In this document: piece by piece, positions 24,869 to 34,968 of the stretch | Layout: every line of letters begins with the position of its first letter | How positions within the stretch are numbered: position 1 is the stretch's first letter | From: Chloroflexota bacterium | GTDB taxonomy: Bacteria > Chloroflexota > UBA6077 > FW602-bin22 | Assembly (NCBI GenBank): GCA_004297775.1 | Contig: SCUE01000030.1 | Span: forward strand, 62,001 to 126,000 | DNA: 64,000 nucleotides | Direction: 5' to 3' | Notes under the pieces: generated by a model | Told to the model about the DNA's origin: nothing | The model's database searches: none | What the model saw: only the letters and a program-made list of their open reading frames with translations | Position numbers and translations under genes: made by a program

Positions 24869-25954
24869 GTGCTTCGTCTTGCGTTGGTCGGCTGTGGCGA
24901 TCACGGTCGGAATGGACACCTCGAAGCCTACCGGCAACTCATGGCCGCGGGCGAGCCGCTCGAGGTCGTCGCGATCTGCGATGCGAATCGCGCGAATCTG
25001 GACGCGGCCAGCGAACTCGCGCCCGGCGCGCGGGCATTCACGTCCTTTACCGAGATGCTCGAGGGCGTTCGCCCGGACGCGGTCGCGATCGCCACGCCGC
25101 CGTCGCTGCACCGCGAACAGGCGTTAGCCGCGATCGCGGCCGGCGCGCACGTTCTCGTCGAGAAGCCGTTGGCGTTGTCCCTCGATGACGCTCGCCCGAT
25201 CGTCACGGCGGCAGAAAGGGCCAATCGTGTCATTTCGATGGGCCTGCAAATGCGACACGAGCCGGCCACGGCCTATCTGCGCGAGCTGCTCACCGCGCGC
25301 GAGCTTGGCCTCGTCTTCCACACTCGGCTCTGGTGCGGCCACATATGGCGACTGCCGCCGTCGCCGCATTTCTTGGACCAGGATCTCGCTGGCGGCGGAG
25401 TCGTCGCCGCGACAACCGTTCATGCGCTCGACGCGGTGCTCTGGATGCTCGGCAGCCCGACGGTCGCGACCGTGTCCGCCAGCGCGGTCGCCAAGGCGCC
25501 TGGTTTGAACCGACCGCCGCCGCCGTTTGACGAATGGACCGATGGCGCGCGCATCGTTCGCGACAGCTCGGTCGAAGACTTTGCGTACGCGCTGGTTCGC
25601 TTCGCCGATGGCACGACGCTGTCGCTCGAAAGTTCCTGGCTTCTGCATCCGACCAACCGTCCCGGCGGCATCCAGTTCCTGTGCGCCGGCGGCGTCGCCG
25701 AGTACGGGCCGCTGGCGGTTCGTCGCGACATCGACGGCGCGGTCGTCGACGCCACGCCATGGGATGTTCCGAACGGCGCTGGCGGACACTACTACCTGGG
25801 CGTCGCGCGCGACTTCGTCCGGTCGGCCACTGCCGGGCGCCCGGCGATCGTCCGCCCGAGGGAGATGCTGCAGACTCAGGCAGTCATCGACGCGATCTAC
25901 GCCTCGGCCGCGGCCGGCCGCGAGGTGCCGGTCGCGCCGATCGATCCCACGTAG
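24869..25954 (+). CDS. Gfo/Idh/MocA family oxidoreductase
   Basis: 361 residues with the Rossmann start LRLALVGCGDHGRNGHLEAY, the signature VLVEKPLALSLDDARPIV (EKP) and a second-domain segment LAGGGVVAATTVHALDAVLW, whose His is the usual catalytic base position (xxxxHxxD). GTG start at 24869 has no ribosome site; a TATTCT box seven bases upstream suggests a leaderless mRNA. A second family member follows after 38 bases, so both probably act on the same sugar or inositol pathway. Confidence 0.86.
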   Translation: MLRLALVGCGDHGRNGHLEAYRQLMAAGEPLEVVAICDANRANLDAASELAPGARAFTSFTEMLEGVRPDAVAIATPPSLHREQALAAIAAGAHVLVEKPLALSLDDARPIVTAAERANRVISMGLQMRHEPATAYLRELLTARELGLVFHTRLWCGHIWRLPPSPHFLDQDLAGGGVVAATTVHALDAVLWMLGSPTVATVSASAVAKAPGLNRPPPPFDEWTDGARIVRDSSVEDFAYALVRFADGTTLSLESSWLLHPTNRPGGIQFLCAGGVAEYGPLAVRRDIDGAVVDATPWDVPNGAGGHYYLGVARDFVRSATAGRPAIVRPREMLQTQAVIDAIYASAAAGREVPVAPIDPT

Positions 25955-25992
25955 CGCGGTCCATCGTTCACGCGAATCGAGGAGGTATCACC

Positions 25993-27117
25993 ATGGCGAA
26001 GGCACCTATCCGGATCGGCGTCGTCGGCTGCGGCAGCATCTCCGTGCGCGGCATCCTGCCCCATCTGGCCGTGCCCGATGTTCAGGATCGCGTCCGCATC
26101 GAGGCGGTCTGCGACCCCGTGGCCGGGCGCGCCGAGGCGGCCGCGGAGCGCTTCGGCGCCGAGCGAGCCTTTCTCGACATCGACGATCTGCTGGCGCACG
26201 GCAACGTCGACGCCGTGTCGATCGCGACACCGATCGGCCTCCACTACGAGCACGGTAAGAAGGCGCTCGCCGCTGGCAAGCACATCCATTTCAACAAGAC
26301 GATGACGACGACGGTGGCCGAGGCGACCGACCTGATCGAGACGGCGCGCCGCAAGGGTCTCAAGATCGTCGCCTCGCCGGGCCAGGTCCTGCGGCCAAAC
26401 GTGCGCCGTATCAAGGAATTGGTAGCGGACGGCACGCTCGGCACGCTCTGCTGGGCGGCGGTCGGTTCGACGTTTGGCACGTACCACGAGGACGAGTCGG
26501 TTCGGCAGGGCTCGGACGTTCTCTCCAATATCGACCCGTCCTGGTACTACCGAAAGCCGGGCGGCGGCCCGCTCTACGACATGACGGTCTATGGCCTGCA
26601 CACGCTGACGACGATTCTCGGACCGGCCAAACGAGTCACGTCCTTCTCCGGCACGCGCCTGAAGGAGCGTGAGTTTCGTGGCCAGATGGTGCCGTGCGAC
26701 GCCGACGACAACACGTTGATGATCCTCGACTACGGCGACAGCCTCTTCGCGCTCGTCTACGGCGTCGCCTCCGGACGGATGCCGGTCCGACTCGGCGAAG
26801 GGAGCTTCTTCGGCACGAAGGGAACCATCATCGGATCGGAGATGAATGGCGAGGCGATCGACTACCCCGGTCGCGCTGAGCTCGCCGCGTTTCCGCAGGC
26901 GAACCCGACATGGCTTCTCCCGCACGTCGTCGGCGATCACCGCGGGATGCAGGAAGCGCACGTCTTCGAGGACGTGATGCAGCTCGTCGATTGGGTTCGC
27001 GACGATGTCCCAACGCCGGTCACGGCCGAGCAGGCGCGGCACGTCGTCGACATCATCGAGTCGGCGTACCGTTCATCCGAAACCGGCCAGGCTCAGATTC
27101 TGACGACGACGTTCTGA
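25993..27117 (+). CDS. Gfo/Idh/MocA family oxidoreductase
   Basis: 374 residues from the ATG at 25993 with GGAGG eight bases upstream; the upstream in-frame extension lies inside the previous gene. Features: IRIGVVGCGSISVRGILPHL, IHFNKTMTTTVAEATDLIET (the EKP motif replaced by NKT, still with Lys), and WYYRKPGGGPLYDMTVYGLH with the D/H pair. It is a close relative of the gene at 28927-30006, which shares the unusual (N/Q)KTMTTT motif. The substrate is unknown. Confidence 0.86.
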   Translation: MAKAPIRIGVVGCGSISVRGILPHLAVPDVQDRVRIEAVCDPVAGRAEAAAERFGAERAFLDIDDLLAHGNVDAVSIATPIGLHYEHGKKALAAGKHIHFNKTMTTTVAEATDLIETARRKGLKIVASPGQVLRPNVRRIKELVADGTLGTLCWAAVGSTFGTYHEDESVRQGSDVLSNIDPSWYYRKPGGGPLYDMTVYGLHTLTTILGPAKRVTSFSGTRLKEREFRGQMVPCDADDNTLMILDYGDSLFALVYGVASGRMPVRLGEGSFFGTKGTIIGSEMNGEAIDYPGRAELAAFPQANPTWLLPHVVGDHRGMQEAHVFEDVMQLVDWVRDDVPTPVTAEQARHVVDIIESAYRSSETGQAQILTTTF

Positions 27118-27125
27118 TTCCGCTT

Positions 27126-28574
27126 TCAGCCTGACGTCGATGTCGCCTCGGCGTGACTGGCGACCGGGCGGTCTGGCTCTGACGCGCCGCGCAGCGACGT
27201 CACGATCAGGGCGAGGAACGCCAGGACTCCCGCGATGAGGTAGGCGTCATCGATTCCGCCGACGAGCGATCGAGCGTGGGCGGCGGCCTGGCCGACGCCG
27301 GCCGCGAGCAGGTCTGGCAAGTAGATTTCCTGCCGGTTGATCAAGATCGTCCCCGCGATCGCGACGCCGACGACGTTGCCGAGATTGCGGACCGACGCCA
27401 TTGTCCCGGCGGCCAGACCGACGCGCTCGCGCGGTACCGAGCCGATCAGCGTGTTGTTGTTCGGCGACATGAACGTGCCCATACCGAGTCCGAGCAAGGC
27501 GCTGCGCCAGACGACATCGAGCGCCGACATGTCGGCGGTCAGGCGCGACAGGCTGAGGAACGCGGCGACGATCATCAGGAGCCCGATCGGACTCAGGACG
27601 CGCGACCCGTAGCGGTCCGACAGCGTGCCGCTCAACGGCGCCGCGATGGACATGAAAATTGCGCCCGGTACCATCAGAAAGCCGGCTTGCGACGCGGGGA
27701 ATCCGAGCCCGTCGATGAGATAGAACGGCATCAGGAAGAACGAACTCGAGGTCGCGCAGAAGCTGAGAAACGAAGCCGCGCTCGCGCCGGCGAACGCTCG
27801 GTTCTTGAACACGTCGAGCGGCAGCATCGGCTCGGGAACGCGCAATTCGACGCGAACGAACGCGAACCACGTCGCAGCGGATGTTGCGAACAGGCCGATC
27901 ACGACGGCCGAGCCCCAGCCGAGGAACCGACCTTGGCTTAGCGCCAGTAGCAGGGTCGCCAGCGCGATAAAGATGAGGACCGCGCCAGCCACGTCGAAAC
28001 GGCGACGCGGTCCGGTTGGCGTGTCGTTCGGAACCAGGCGCGCCGTCGCGGCGACGCAGAGGATCGCGATCGGAATGCGCAGCCAGAAGATCCAGCGCCA
28101 ACCGAGAGTATCGGCGACGATTCCCCCCAGGATTGGACCGGTGATTCCGCCGAGCGCGACCACGGTCGCGTTCAGTCCAAGCGCTCGCCCCCGCTCGGAA
28201 CTCGGGAAGGCGCTGACGACGATCGCCGTGCCGACGCCCTGGACAAGCGCCGAGCCGACGCCCTGGGCGATTCGGCAGGCGATCAGCATCGTCGGGCTGA
28301 CCGAGAAACCGGCGATCGCCGATGCGAGCGTGAAGATCGCGAGTCCGGCGAGGTAGAGGCGTTTGCGGCCGTAGACGTCGGCCAGCCGACCACCGGTGAG
28401 CAGGAGCGAGCTGATCACGAGCATGTAGCCGGTCACGACCCACTGGATCGTGCCGACATCGGAGGCGAACTCGCGCGTCACGGTCGGGAGTGACACGTTC
28501 ATCATCGAGTTGTCGAGAACGTTCAGGAATGTGCCGGCGCCGATCGCGGACCAGATCGCCCACCGGCTCGGCAT
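27126..28574 (-). CDS. MFS transporter, DHA2/EmrB-QacA drug:H+ antiporter family
   Basis: 482 residues with 14 predicted membrane helices. Motif A-like GGRLADVYGRKRLYLAGL near residue 65, the antiporter motif C region LGGITGPILGGIVADTLGWR near 145, and an early D in LNVLDNSMMNVSLPTV (motif D1). This is the 14-helix exporter family that pumps drugs or metabolites in exchange for protons. Monocistronic; convergent with the preceding oxidoreductase with only 8 bases between stops. Confidence 0.9.
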   Translation of the reverse strand: MPSRWAIWSAIGAGTFLNVLDNSMMNVSLPTVTREFASDVGTIQWVVTGYMLVISSLLLTGGRLADVYGRKRLYLAGLAIFTLASAIAGFSVSPTMLIACRIAQGVGSALVQGVGTAIVVSAFPSSERGRALGLNATVVALGGITGPILGGIVADTLGWRWIFWLRIPIAILCVAATARLVPNDTPTGPRRRFDVAGAVLIFIALATLLLALSQGRFLGWGSAVVIGLFATSAATWFAFVRVELRVPEPMLPLDVFKNRAFAGASAASFLSFCATSSSFFLMPFYLIDGLGFPASQAGFLMVPGAIFMSIAAPLSGTLSDRYGSRVLSPIGLLMIVAAFLSLSRLTADMSALDVVWRSALLGLGMGTFMSPNNNTLIGSVPRERVGLAAGTMASVRNLGNVVGVAIAGTILINRQEIYLPDLLAAGVGQAAAHARSLVGGIDDAYLIAGVLAFLALIVTSLRGASEPDRPVASHAEATSTSG

Positions 28575-28926
28575 CCGCGAATCTTACGGATCGCGGCGAG
28601 GCTCGCGAGCACGCCGCGGAGCGGTCCGATGAGATCGAGTCGTGCCGTCGCGTCACGGACGCACACGGAAGCGCCGGCACGTCAGCTTCCGTCTCGCTGC
28701 GCGCAACCGTCTGCTCGGCCGCCTGCCAGACATAAGCGCCGCCGGCCAGCTTTACCGACGGTTACCCTAACGTAACGACGAGTCTGAATCGGCGATCGGG
28801 CTCGCCAACGTGACAGAACATTGAACCGTGTCGGGTCGACGGCCCGTTATCCGGCATAACGTGCAGATCGACATAAATCATTGATCTCGAAACATCGGTG
28901 CGCTTGCGAGTGATCGCAGGCGAGCC
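28575..28926. other. Intergenic region with a small inverted repeat
   Basis: No gene is supported here. The left part is probably the promoter of the minus-strand MFS gene. At 28845-28861 lies CGTTATCCGGCATAACG, perfect 6-base arms around a 5-base centre, which could be an operator or hairpin downstream signal. The stretch around 28870 is locally AT-rich. Confidence 0.35.
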
Positions 28927-30006
28927 TCAGAATGTCGACATAACGTCTCGCGCCTGCCCGGTCCGCGCGGCGAGATAGCCTTTCTCGATCACCTCAATCA
29001 CGTGGGCTGCCTGGGCCGCGCTGTGCACGGGCGTCAGCCCATCGGCGACGCAATCGGCGAAGTGCGCGAGATCGGCGACCGTGTGCTTCATTAGGGGCGC
29101 AAGCCCATTCGGACGGTACCAGCCCTTCGCGCCACCGGGTCCGTCGATTGTCGCGAACACCTCCAACGGCACGCTCGGCCGCGCCCAGCCGCCGACATGC
29201 AGCACACCGCCGGTGCAGTAGACCTCGACCTGCGGCGTATCGCGCGCGACCTGGCAGTAGGTTCCGTTGACTTCCGCGAACACGCTGTTCCCGAAGTCGA
29301 GAAGCATCAGGGTGCTGTCATCCATCTGGATGTCGATCGGCTGGCCGCGATAGGTTCGGTTGCGGTTGGCGACGCCCGAGAAGGCCGTCACGCGCCTGAC
29401 CGGACCGATGATGCCGGTCAGCGAATGCAGCGGGTAGACGGCAACGTCCATCACCGGTCCGCCCCCGGGTCGGTAGTACCAGGTCGGGTCGATGCCGAAC
29501 GTGTCCACATTCTCGTGACCGGGGTGCGATCCCTGACCGCGCGCGAATTGGACGCGACCGACCTTGCCGCTTGCGAGCACTTCCTTTGCCGCGCGGTGAC
29601 CGGGGTCGAGCAATTGGCCGGGTGAGGCGCAGAGGGTGACGCCCTTTCGTCCGGCGCGTTCGATCAACTCGCTCGCCTCGGCGTAGGTCGTCGTCATCGT
29701 CTTCTGGATGTAGAGCTGCTTGCCGGCCTCGATCGCCTTGACTCCCTGCGCGAAGTGGAGCGGGATCGGCGTGAGGAGAACGATCGCCTCGGCCTCGGTC
29801 TTGGCGAGCATCTCGTCGTAGTCGCCCCACGCTTCCTTGGCGCCGTACTTCGCGGCGACCTCGCGCGCGCGATCGAGGGCGATGTCGCAGACCGCGACGA
29901 ACTCGACCCGATCCTTGAGGTGATCGCCGCCGAGCGCGGGGAAGTAGTCAGTCAGCGCGACCCAGCCGCAGCCGACGATACCGATCTTGACGCGCCGTGA
30001 TGCCAT
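28927..30006 (-). CDS. Gfo/Idh/MocA family oxidoreductase
   Basis: 359 residues from the ATG at 30006 (GGAGG upstream); a longer frame to 30174 has no ribosome site and reads as shadow. Rossmann start VKIGIVGCGWVALTDYFPAL; signature LYIQKTMTTTYAEASELIER with the cofactor Lys; WYYRPGGGPVMDVAVYPLHS in domain two. Very similar in plan to the gene at 25993-27117, so the two are probably paralogues acting on related sugars. Confidence 0.87.
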   Translation of the reverse strand: MASRRVKIGIVGCGWVALTDYFPALGGDHLKDRVEFVAVCDIALDRAREVAAKYGAKEAWGDYDEMLAKTEAEAIVLLTPIPLHFAQGVKAIEAGKQLYIQKTMTTTYAEASELIERAGRKGVTLCASPGQLLDPGHRAAKEVLASGKVGRVQFARGQGSHPGHENVDTFGIDPTWYYRPGGGPVMDVAVYPLHSLTGIIGPVRRVTAFSGVANRNRTYRGQPIDIQMDDSTLMLLDFGNSVFAEVNGTYCQVARDTPQVEVYCTGGVLHVGGWARPSVPLEVFATIDGPGGAKGWYRPNGLAPLMKHTVADLAHFADCVADGLTPVHSAAQAAHVIEVIEKGYLAARTGQARDVMSTF

Positions 30007-30170
30007 GGCCGCTGAACCTCCGCCGGATTCGCCGCCGCTAGCGTACCCCGTCCGCGATCGGCGCGGAGCCAGCGCGGGCAAGTTGCCTGCGTCACTCGGC
30101 GATCTTTCGGGATCCGATCGCCGGTGCGAAAGACGCCGGGAGATGACACGCCCGCGGTGCAGCCGGCGGC

Positions 30171-32423
30171 TCACGCCCCGAGCACGGCCACGAATGCCTG
30201 CCGGCCGAGCGGCGCGGCGAACTGGCCGCCAAGCTTGCCGCCCTCGAGCATCACGACCACCACCAGCGTCGGCTGGTCGGCCGGGCCGTAGCCGGCGAAC
30301 CAGGCGTGTGCGTCGGGTCCCTCGTTCTCGGCCGAGCCGGTCTTAGCGGCGATCGGAATCCTGTACCCGGCGAAGGCGTAGTTGCCGGTGCCGCGAGGCG
30401 ATGACGCAACTCGCTTCATCGCCTCGCGGATGACCGCCAGGTTCTCGCCACTGACCGGGACGCGCCACCGCTGCTCGGCCTGGAACTGCTCCGTCGGTCT
30501 CCCGTCGCCCGGCGTGATCGACCGAATGAGGAGCGGCGTTCGTCGCACGCCGCCGTTGGCCAGCGTGCCGTAGACGTTCGCGACCTGCAGTGGCGTCGCC
30601 TGCAAGTAGCCCTGCCCGACCGCCAGATTCACCGCGTCGCCGGGGAACCACTCCTGCCGGAGCTCCTTCTTCTTCCACTCCGGACTGGGCACCGTGCCGG
30701 CGGCCTCCGAGAGCCCCCGGACGCCGGTTGGCTCGCCCAGACCGAACTGGCGGGCGAAGTCGGGCAGCAGGCTCGGGTTGCGCTTGTTCAGTTCGTATCC
30801 GACCTGGTACCAGACGGGGTTGCACGAGGTGACCAGGCCGGTCACGTAGTCCATCCGTCCCTGCGGATTCGCCGCCCAGTCTTTCATGACGATGTTGGAA
30901 CCCGGTACCGTCCAGGTGGACGTGCAGTCGAACGAGGTGTTGGGCTGGAAGCCTCCCTTTTCGAGCCCGGCCGCCATCGTGATGACCTTGAAGACCGAGC
31001 CGGTCGCATAGGCGCTTAAGTTCGCCCGCGGCTGGAACGGGCGGCGGGGATCATCGGCGAGCTTCTTCCACTCCTCATCCGAGAGGCCGAAGATGAAGCC
31101 GTTCGGGTCGTACGAGGGCCTCGACACCATTGCCAGGATGCCGTTGTCGCGCGGATCTATGAGGACGAGGCTGCCGACCCTGTCACCCAGGATCGTTTCT
31201 ACCTTCTTCTGGACGTCGAGGTCGAGCGTCAACTTGACAGTCCCACCGTTCTTCGCCGGCCGTTCGGCGACCACTCGCGCGATCTCACCGCCGCCGCTCA
31301 CGATCTCGAGCCTCCCGCCCCGCACGCCAGCCAGCGTCTCCTCCATCGACCGCTCGACGCCGGCCCGGCCAACGAGGTCGCCCTCCTCGTAGCCCTTCGG
31401 GGAGAGCGTCTTCAGATCATCGGCGATGACCGGCGACACGAAACCGACCACGTGCGCCGCAACCGCGCCCTGCGGGTAGACGCGGCCGTCTTTCTCCTCG
31501 ACCTGAACCCCCTCGACGGACGCGAAGCGCTTGACGAACTCATCCCGCCGCTCGAGCGGGAAATCCCGCAGTGGCACCCACCAGTCCGGCTGGGCGGTCT
31601 CGAACTTCCTCTGGACCACCCGCGGGTCCATCGCCAGAGCCTTGGCCAACTCCTGAATCGCCAGATCCCGATTCTTGACCCGGCTGGGCACGAACCCGAG
31701 TGTGACGATCTTTCCCTGGGCAGCCAGGGCGACGCCGTTGCGGTCGAGGATCGCGCCCCGAACCGGGTCGTCGGGGATGAAACGAACCTGCCGATCGGGC
31801 GTCAACTCCTGGAAGATGAGGGCCGGCGTCCAGTCCACTCTCCACGCGCCGTCCTCGAAGACGACCGGGAGGCTGCGCTCTTCCGAGAACTCGCCCAGGC
31901 GGGCAGCCTGGAACCGGACGGTGAAGCGTGCTTCGACCCGCTGAGTTGTGGCGTCCGGCTCGACCAGCGTGGCCGGCGTCGCCCTGACGTCGGTGATCGT
32001 CGCGCCGAGCGTGATGTTCTGGTAGCGGGCGACGAAGCGACTCTCGGTGATCCGCTGGCGCGCGCCGGCGGAGAGCAGCTCGTACATAGCGGGGTAGCGC
32101 TGCTGCTCCCAGGCCCGCAGGTAACGACCGACCGCCTCGGCCGCCGATGGCCGCGGTCGCGCCGGGGTCGGTGAGACTGGCGGGACTTCGGGAATCGGGA
32201 CCGCGCTGGCTGTGGGCCTCAGCGGGGTCACGGTGGTGGTCGCTTCGGTCGGCGCGACCGATGAGGCCAAATCGATGGCTGTTTGCGCCGGCACCGAGTC
32301 GAGAACGTTCGGCGCGACCATATCGAGCCGCAGCCCCAGAAACAGGAGGGCAGCACCCACGACCGCCGCCAGGATGGTGGCGACGAGCCACCCGGCGAGG
32401 GCGCCGCTACGCCGCCGCCGCAT
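30171..32423 (-). CDS. Penicillin-binding transpeptidase with NTF2-like N-terminal domain
   Basis: 750 residues. An N-terminal anchor (LVATILAAVVGAALLFLGLR) is followed by a Thr/Pro linker, an NTF2-like MecA_N-type domain (about 85-195), a PBP dimerisation domain (about 205-370) and the transpeptidase domain. Active-site motifs are SxxK in YATGSVFKVITMAAG, SxN in VTSCNPVWYQVG and KTG in PIAAKTGSAENEGPDAHAWF. It cross-links peptidoglycan outside the membrane. The NTF2-like module is typical of Gram-positive and Chloroflexota class B PBPs, some with low beta-lactam affinity. Single-gene unit. Confidence 0.92.
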   Translation of the reverse strand: MRRRRSGALAGWLVATILAAVVGAALLFLGLRLDMVAPNVLDSVPAQTAIDLASSVAPTEATTTVTPLRPTASAVPIPEVPPVSPTPARPRPSAAEAVGRYLRAWEQQRYPAMYELLSAGARQRITESRFVARYQNITLGATITDVRATPATLVEPDATTQRVEARFTVRFQAARLGEFSEERSLPVVFEDGAWRVDWTPALIFQELTPDRQVRFIPDDPVRGAILDRNGVALAAQGKIVTLGFVPSRVKNRDLAIQELAKALAMDPRVVQRKFETAQPDWWVPLRDFPLERRDEFVKRFASVEGVQVEEKDGRVYPQGAVAAHVVGFVSPVIADDLKTLSPKGYEEGDLVGRAGVERSMEETLAGVRGGRLEIVSGGGEIARVVAERPAKNGGTVKLTLDLDVQKKVETILGDRVGSLVLIDPRDNGILAMVSRPSYDPNGFIFGLSDEEWKKLADDPRRPFQPRANLSAYATGSVFKVITMAAGLEKGGFQPNTSFDCTSTWTVPGSNIVMKDWAANPQGRMDYVTGLVTSCNPVWYQVGYELNKRNPSLLPDFARQFGLGEPTGVRGLSEAAGTVPSPEWKKKELRQEWFPGDAVNLAVGQGYLQATPLQVANVYGTLANGGVRRTPLLIRSITPGDGRPTEQFQAEQRWRVPVSGENLAVIREAMKRVASSPRGTGNYAFAGYRIPIAAKTGSAENEGPDAHAWFAGYGPADQPTLVVVVMLEGGKLGGQFAAPLGRQAFVAVLGA

Positions 32424-32567
32424 CCATACCTCCGCTCGTGTCGCGGATCGAGCCGCTACGCTGATCGATCATTCGTCTGTGCATCGTACGCTCGCGGATC
32501 CTGGGATCGTAACCGCGATTGCGTGAAAGCGCCGCCGCGCTACGGGGTACGCTCGAATCAGTGCGAA

Positions 32568-33242
32568 CTAATAGTTCGAGGTCGTGATCTCCCCGAGCCG
32601 CCCGGTCGCTTCGTAGACGATCCGTTCGCAGATGTTCGTCACGCGGTCGGCCGTGCGTTCGACGTTGTGCGCCACCCAGAGCAGCCAGGTCGCTCGGTCG
32701 ATCGTGCGCGGATCGTTCAGCATGTATGTCAGGAGCTCGCGGTAGATCTGGTCGTACAGGACATCGACCTCATCGTCGCGCGCGGCGATACGCGTCGCCG
32801 CCTCCGTGTCGCGCACGACGAACGCGTCGAGCGAGGCGCGCAGCATCTCGCGCGCGATCGACGCCATGCGCGGAATGTCAACCAGCGGCTTCAGCAAGTC
32901 AAGATCCTGGTGACGCAGGCAAATCCGGGCCGTCCCGACCGCGTAGTCGCCAATCCGTTCGAGGTCGACGATGATGTTGAGTGCCGCGATGATCGTTCGC
33001 AGGTCCGATGCCATCGGCTGCTGGAGGGCGATCAGGCGGATCGCCTGTTCCTCGGTTTCGAACCGCTTCTTGTTGATCGCCCGATCGTCCTCGACGACCT
33101 GTCGCGCCAGTCCGAAATCGAGCCGACTGAGGCTGTCGATCGCGCGCTCGGTCGCCGCGTCGACCATGCTGCCGAGGACCAGCACCTGGTCGTGCAACGC
33201 CTGCAGGTCTCGTCGGTACGCCTCGCGTGGCGTCGCCATCAT
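32568..33242 (-). CDS. phoU: Phosphate signalling and transport regulator PhoU
   Basis: 224 residues forming two three-helix PhoU repeats; typical metal-binding acidic stretches are seen in [20 protein letters not shown] and [20 protein letters not shown]. PhoU couples the Pst transporter to the phosphate sensor kinase and limits uptake. The ATG overlaps the pstB stop (ATGA). Last gene of the pst operon. Confidence 0.95.
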   Translation of the reverse strand: MMATPREAYRRDLQALHDQVLVLGSMVDAATERAIDSLSRLDFGLARQVVEDDRAINKKRFETEEQAIRLIALQQPMASDLRTIIAALNIIVDLERIGDYAVGTARICLRHQDLDLLKPLVDIPRMASIAREMLRASLDAFVVRDTEAATRIAARDDEVDVLYDQIYRELLTYMLNDPRTIDRATWLLWVAHNVERTADRVTNICERIVYEATGRLGEITTSNY

Positions 33243-34060
33243 CCAAACCGCCCGGTGATGTAGTCGTCGGTTCGCTTGTCCCGCGGGATGGTGAAGATTT
33301 GCTGGGTCGGTCCGAACTCGACCAACTCGCCGACGCGTTCCTCGCCGGCCAGCATAAACGCCGTGAAATCAGAGACGCGTGATGCTTGCTGCATATTGTG
33401 GGTCACGATTACGATCGCATACGTCTCGCGCAATTGACGGATCAACTCCTCGATTCGGAACGTCGCGATCGGATCGAGTGCCGAGCACGGTTCATCCATG
33501 AGGATGATCCGCGGCTCGACCGCCAGCGCTCGCGCGATGCAGAGGCGCTGTTGCTGTCCGCCCGACAGCGAAGCGCCGGACTGGCGCAGCTTGTCCTTGA
33601 CCTCATCCCACAGCCCGACCGCTTCGAGCGCGGACTGGACGACCTCGTCCGTCCGCGCCCGATCGCCAATCTGGCCGTTCAGGCGCGGTCCGGCGACAAC
33701 GTTGTCGTAGATCGACATCATCGGGAACGGGTTCGGCTTCTGGAACACCATCCCGATGCGACTCCGCACCCGCACCGGATCGACTCCCGACGCGTAGATA
33801 TCCTCACCGTTGAGGTACACGTGTCCTTCGACACGAGCGCCGCGGATCACTTCGTGCATGCGATTCATGCAGCGCAGCGCGGTCGACTTCCCACAGCCCG
33901 AGGGACCGATGATCGCCGTCACCTGGCGCGCCGCGACGTCGAGATTGATGCTGCGAATTGCCGGTCGCGTTCCGGTGTACCAGGCGGTCACGCGCTCGAC
34001 GCGTAGCGCGATGCTGGTCGCTTGCGTCGCGTCCGCGTCAACTCGATCGGCGACGTTCAT
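33239..34060 (-). CDS. pstB: Phosphate ABC transporter ATP-binding protein PstB
   Basis: 273 residues from the ATG at 34060 (a longer frame to 34180 overlaps pstA). Walker [10 protein letters not shown], signature [20 protein letters not shown], Walker [16 protein letters not shown] and H-loop [32 protein letters not shown] and the [15 protein letters not shown] region are PstB-specific. It powers high-affinity phosphate import. Confidence 0.96.
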   Translation of the reverse strand: MNVADRVDADATQATSIALRVERVTAWYTGTRPAIRSINLDVAARQVTAIIGPSGCGKSTALRCMNRMHEVIRGARVEGHVYLNGEDIYASGVDPVRVRSRIGMVFQKPNPFPMMSIYDNVVAGPRLNGQIGDRARTDEVVQSALEAVGLWDEVKDKLRQSGASLSGGQQQRLCIARALAVEPRIILMDEPCSALDPIATFRIEELIRQLRETYAIVIVTHNMQQASRVSDFTAFMLAGEERVGELVEFGPTQQIFTIPRDKRTDDYITGRFG

Positions 34061-34077
34061 GTTCCTGTCTTCAACCC

Positions 34078-34968
34078 TCAATGCATCCGCGATGCGCGCG
34101 TTGCCAGCCGCGTGACCAGATTCAGAGTCCCCACGATCGCGACCAGGATCAGCGCGCTGCCCCACGCCTTCGTATGCCAATCATCATACGGCGCGACCGC
34201 GTACGTGTAGATCTGCACCGGCAGCGAGGCCATCGGCTGGGTCAGATCGAAGCTGAGGAATTGATTGCCCAGCGCGGTCAGGAGAAGCGGCGCGGTTTCG
34301 CCGCCGGCTCGGGCGAGCGAGAGCATGATCCCGGTGACGACGCCGGCCCGCGCGGTCGGCAGCACGACGCCGAGAATCGTGCGCCAGCGTGGAACGCCGA
34401 GCGCGAGCGACGCTTCGCGCAGATGATCCGGGACGAGTCGCAAGATCTCCTCGACGGTTCGCGTGACGATCGGAATCATGATGATCGCCATCGCGACCGC
34501 GCCGGCCAGACCGGAGTATTGGCCGATGACTTCGCGCACGAGTAACGCCCAGACGAAGACGCCGATTACGATCGATGGCATGCCCGCCAGCAGATCGAGC
34601 GAGAAACGCACGATTCGTCCGAACATTCCCGAGCCGAATTCCGAGAGATAGATCGCCGTGAGCAGCCCGGTCGGCACGGCGATGATCGACGCGATCGCCA
34701 GCATCATGAGTGTCCCGGCGATTGCCGGCAGGACACCGCCGCCGACTTCGCCGTACGGCAACGGTCGTCCGGTGAAGAAATCGAGGTTCCACGCCGGCAG
34801 TCCGCGCACCGTGACGTATCCGATGATGAACACGAGGATGATGACGCCGATTGCGGCCGCGCCGCCGATCAGCGTCGTTGCGAACGCGTTCACCAGCGCG
34901 CGCCGACGGTCGGCCGCGCTGTGCATTCGCAGCGTCCCGGGCGCCGCCACGGCTGACGAACCGATCAT
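34078..34968 (-). CDS. pstA: Phosphate ABC transporter permease PstA
   Basis: 296 residues from the ATG at 34968, which overlaps the pstC stop (ATGA); the frame extends upstream inside pstC. Six membrane helices begin with [20 protein letters not shown]. The EAA-type loop is [20 protein letters not shown] and a [20 protein letters not shown] segment is typical of PstA. Forms the channel with PstC. Confidence 0.94.
   Translation of the reverse strand: MIGSSAVAAPGTLRMHSAADRRRALVNAFATTLIGGAAAIGVIILVFIIGYVTVRGLPAWNLDFFTGRPLPYGEVGGGVLPAIAGTLMMLAIASIIAVPTGLLTAIYLSEFGSGMFGRIVRFSLDLLAGMPSIVIGVFVWALLVREVIGQYSGLAGAVAMAIIMIPIVTRTVEEILRLVPDHLREASLALGVPRWRTILGVVLPTARAGVVTGIMLSLARAGGETAPLLLTALGNQFLSFDLTQPMASLPVQIYTYAVAPYDDWHTKAWGSALILVAIVGTLNLVTRLATRASRMH

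Noticed and set aside
28575..28926. A tRNA or small RNA in this gap
   Set aside because: No cloverleaf with a conserved T-loop could be traced; only a small inverted repeat is visible.
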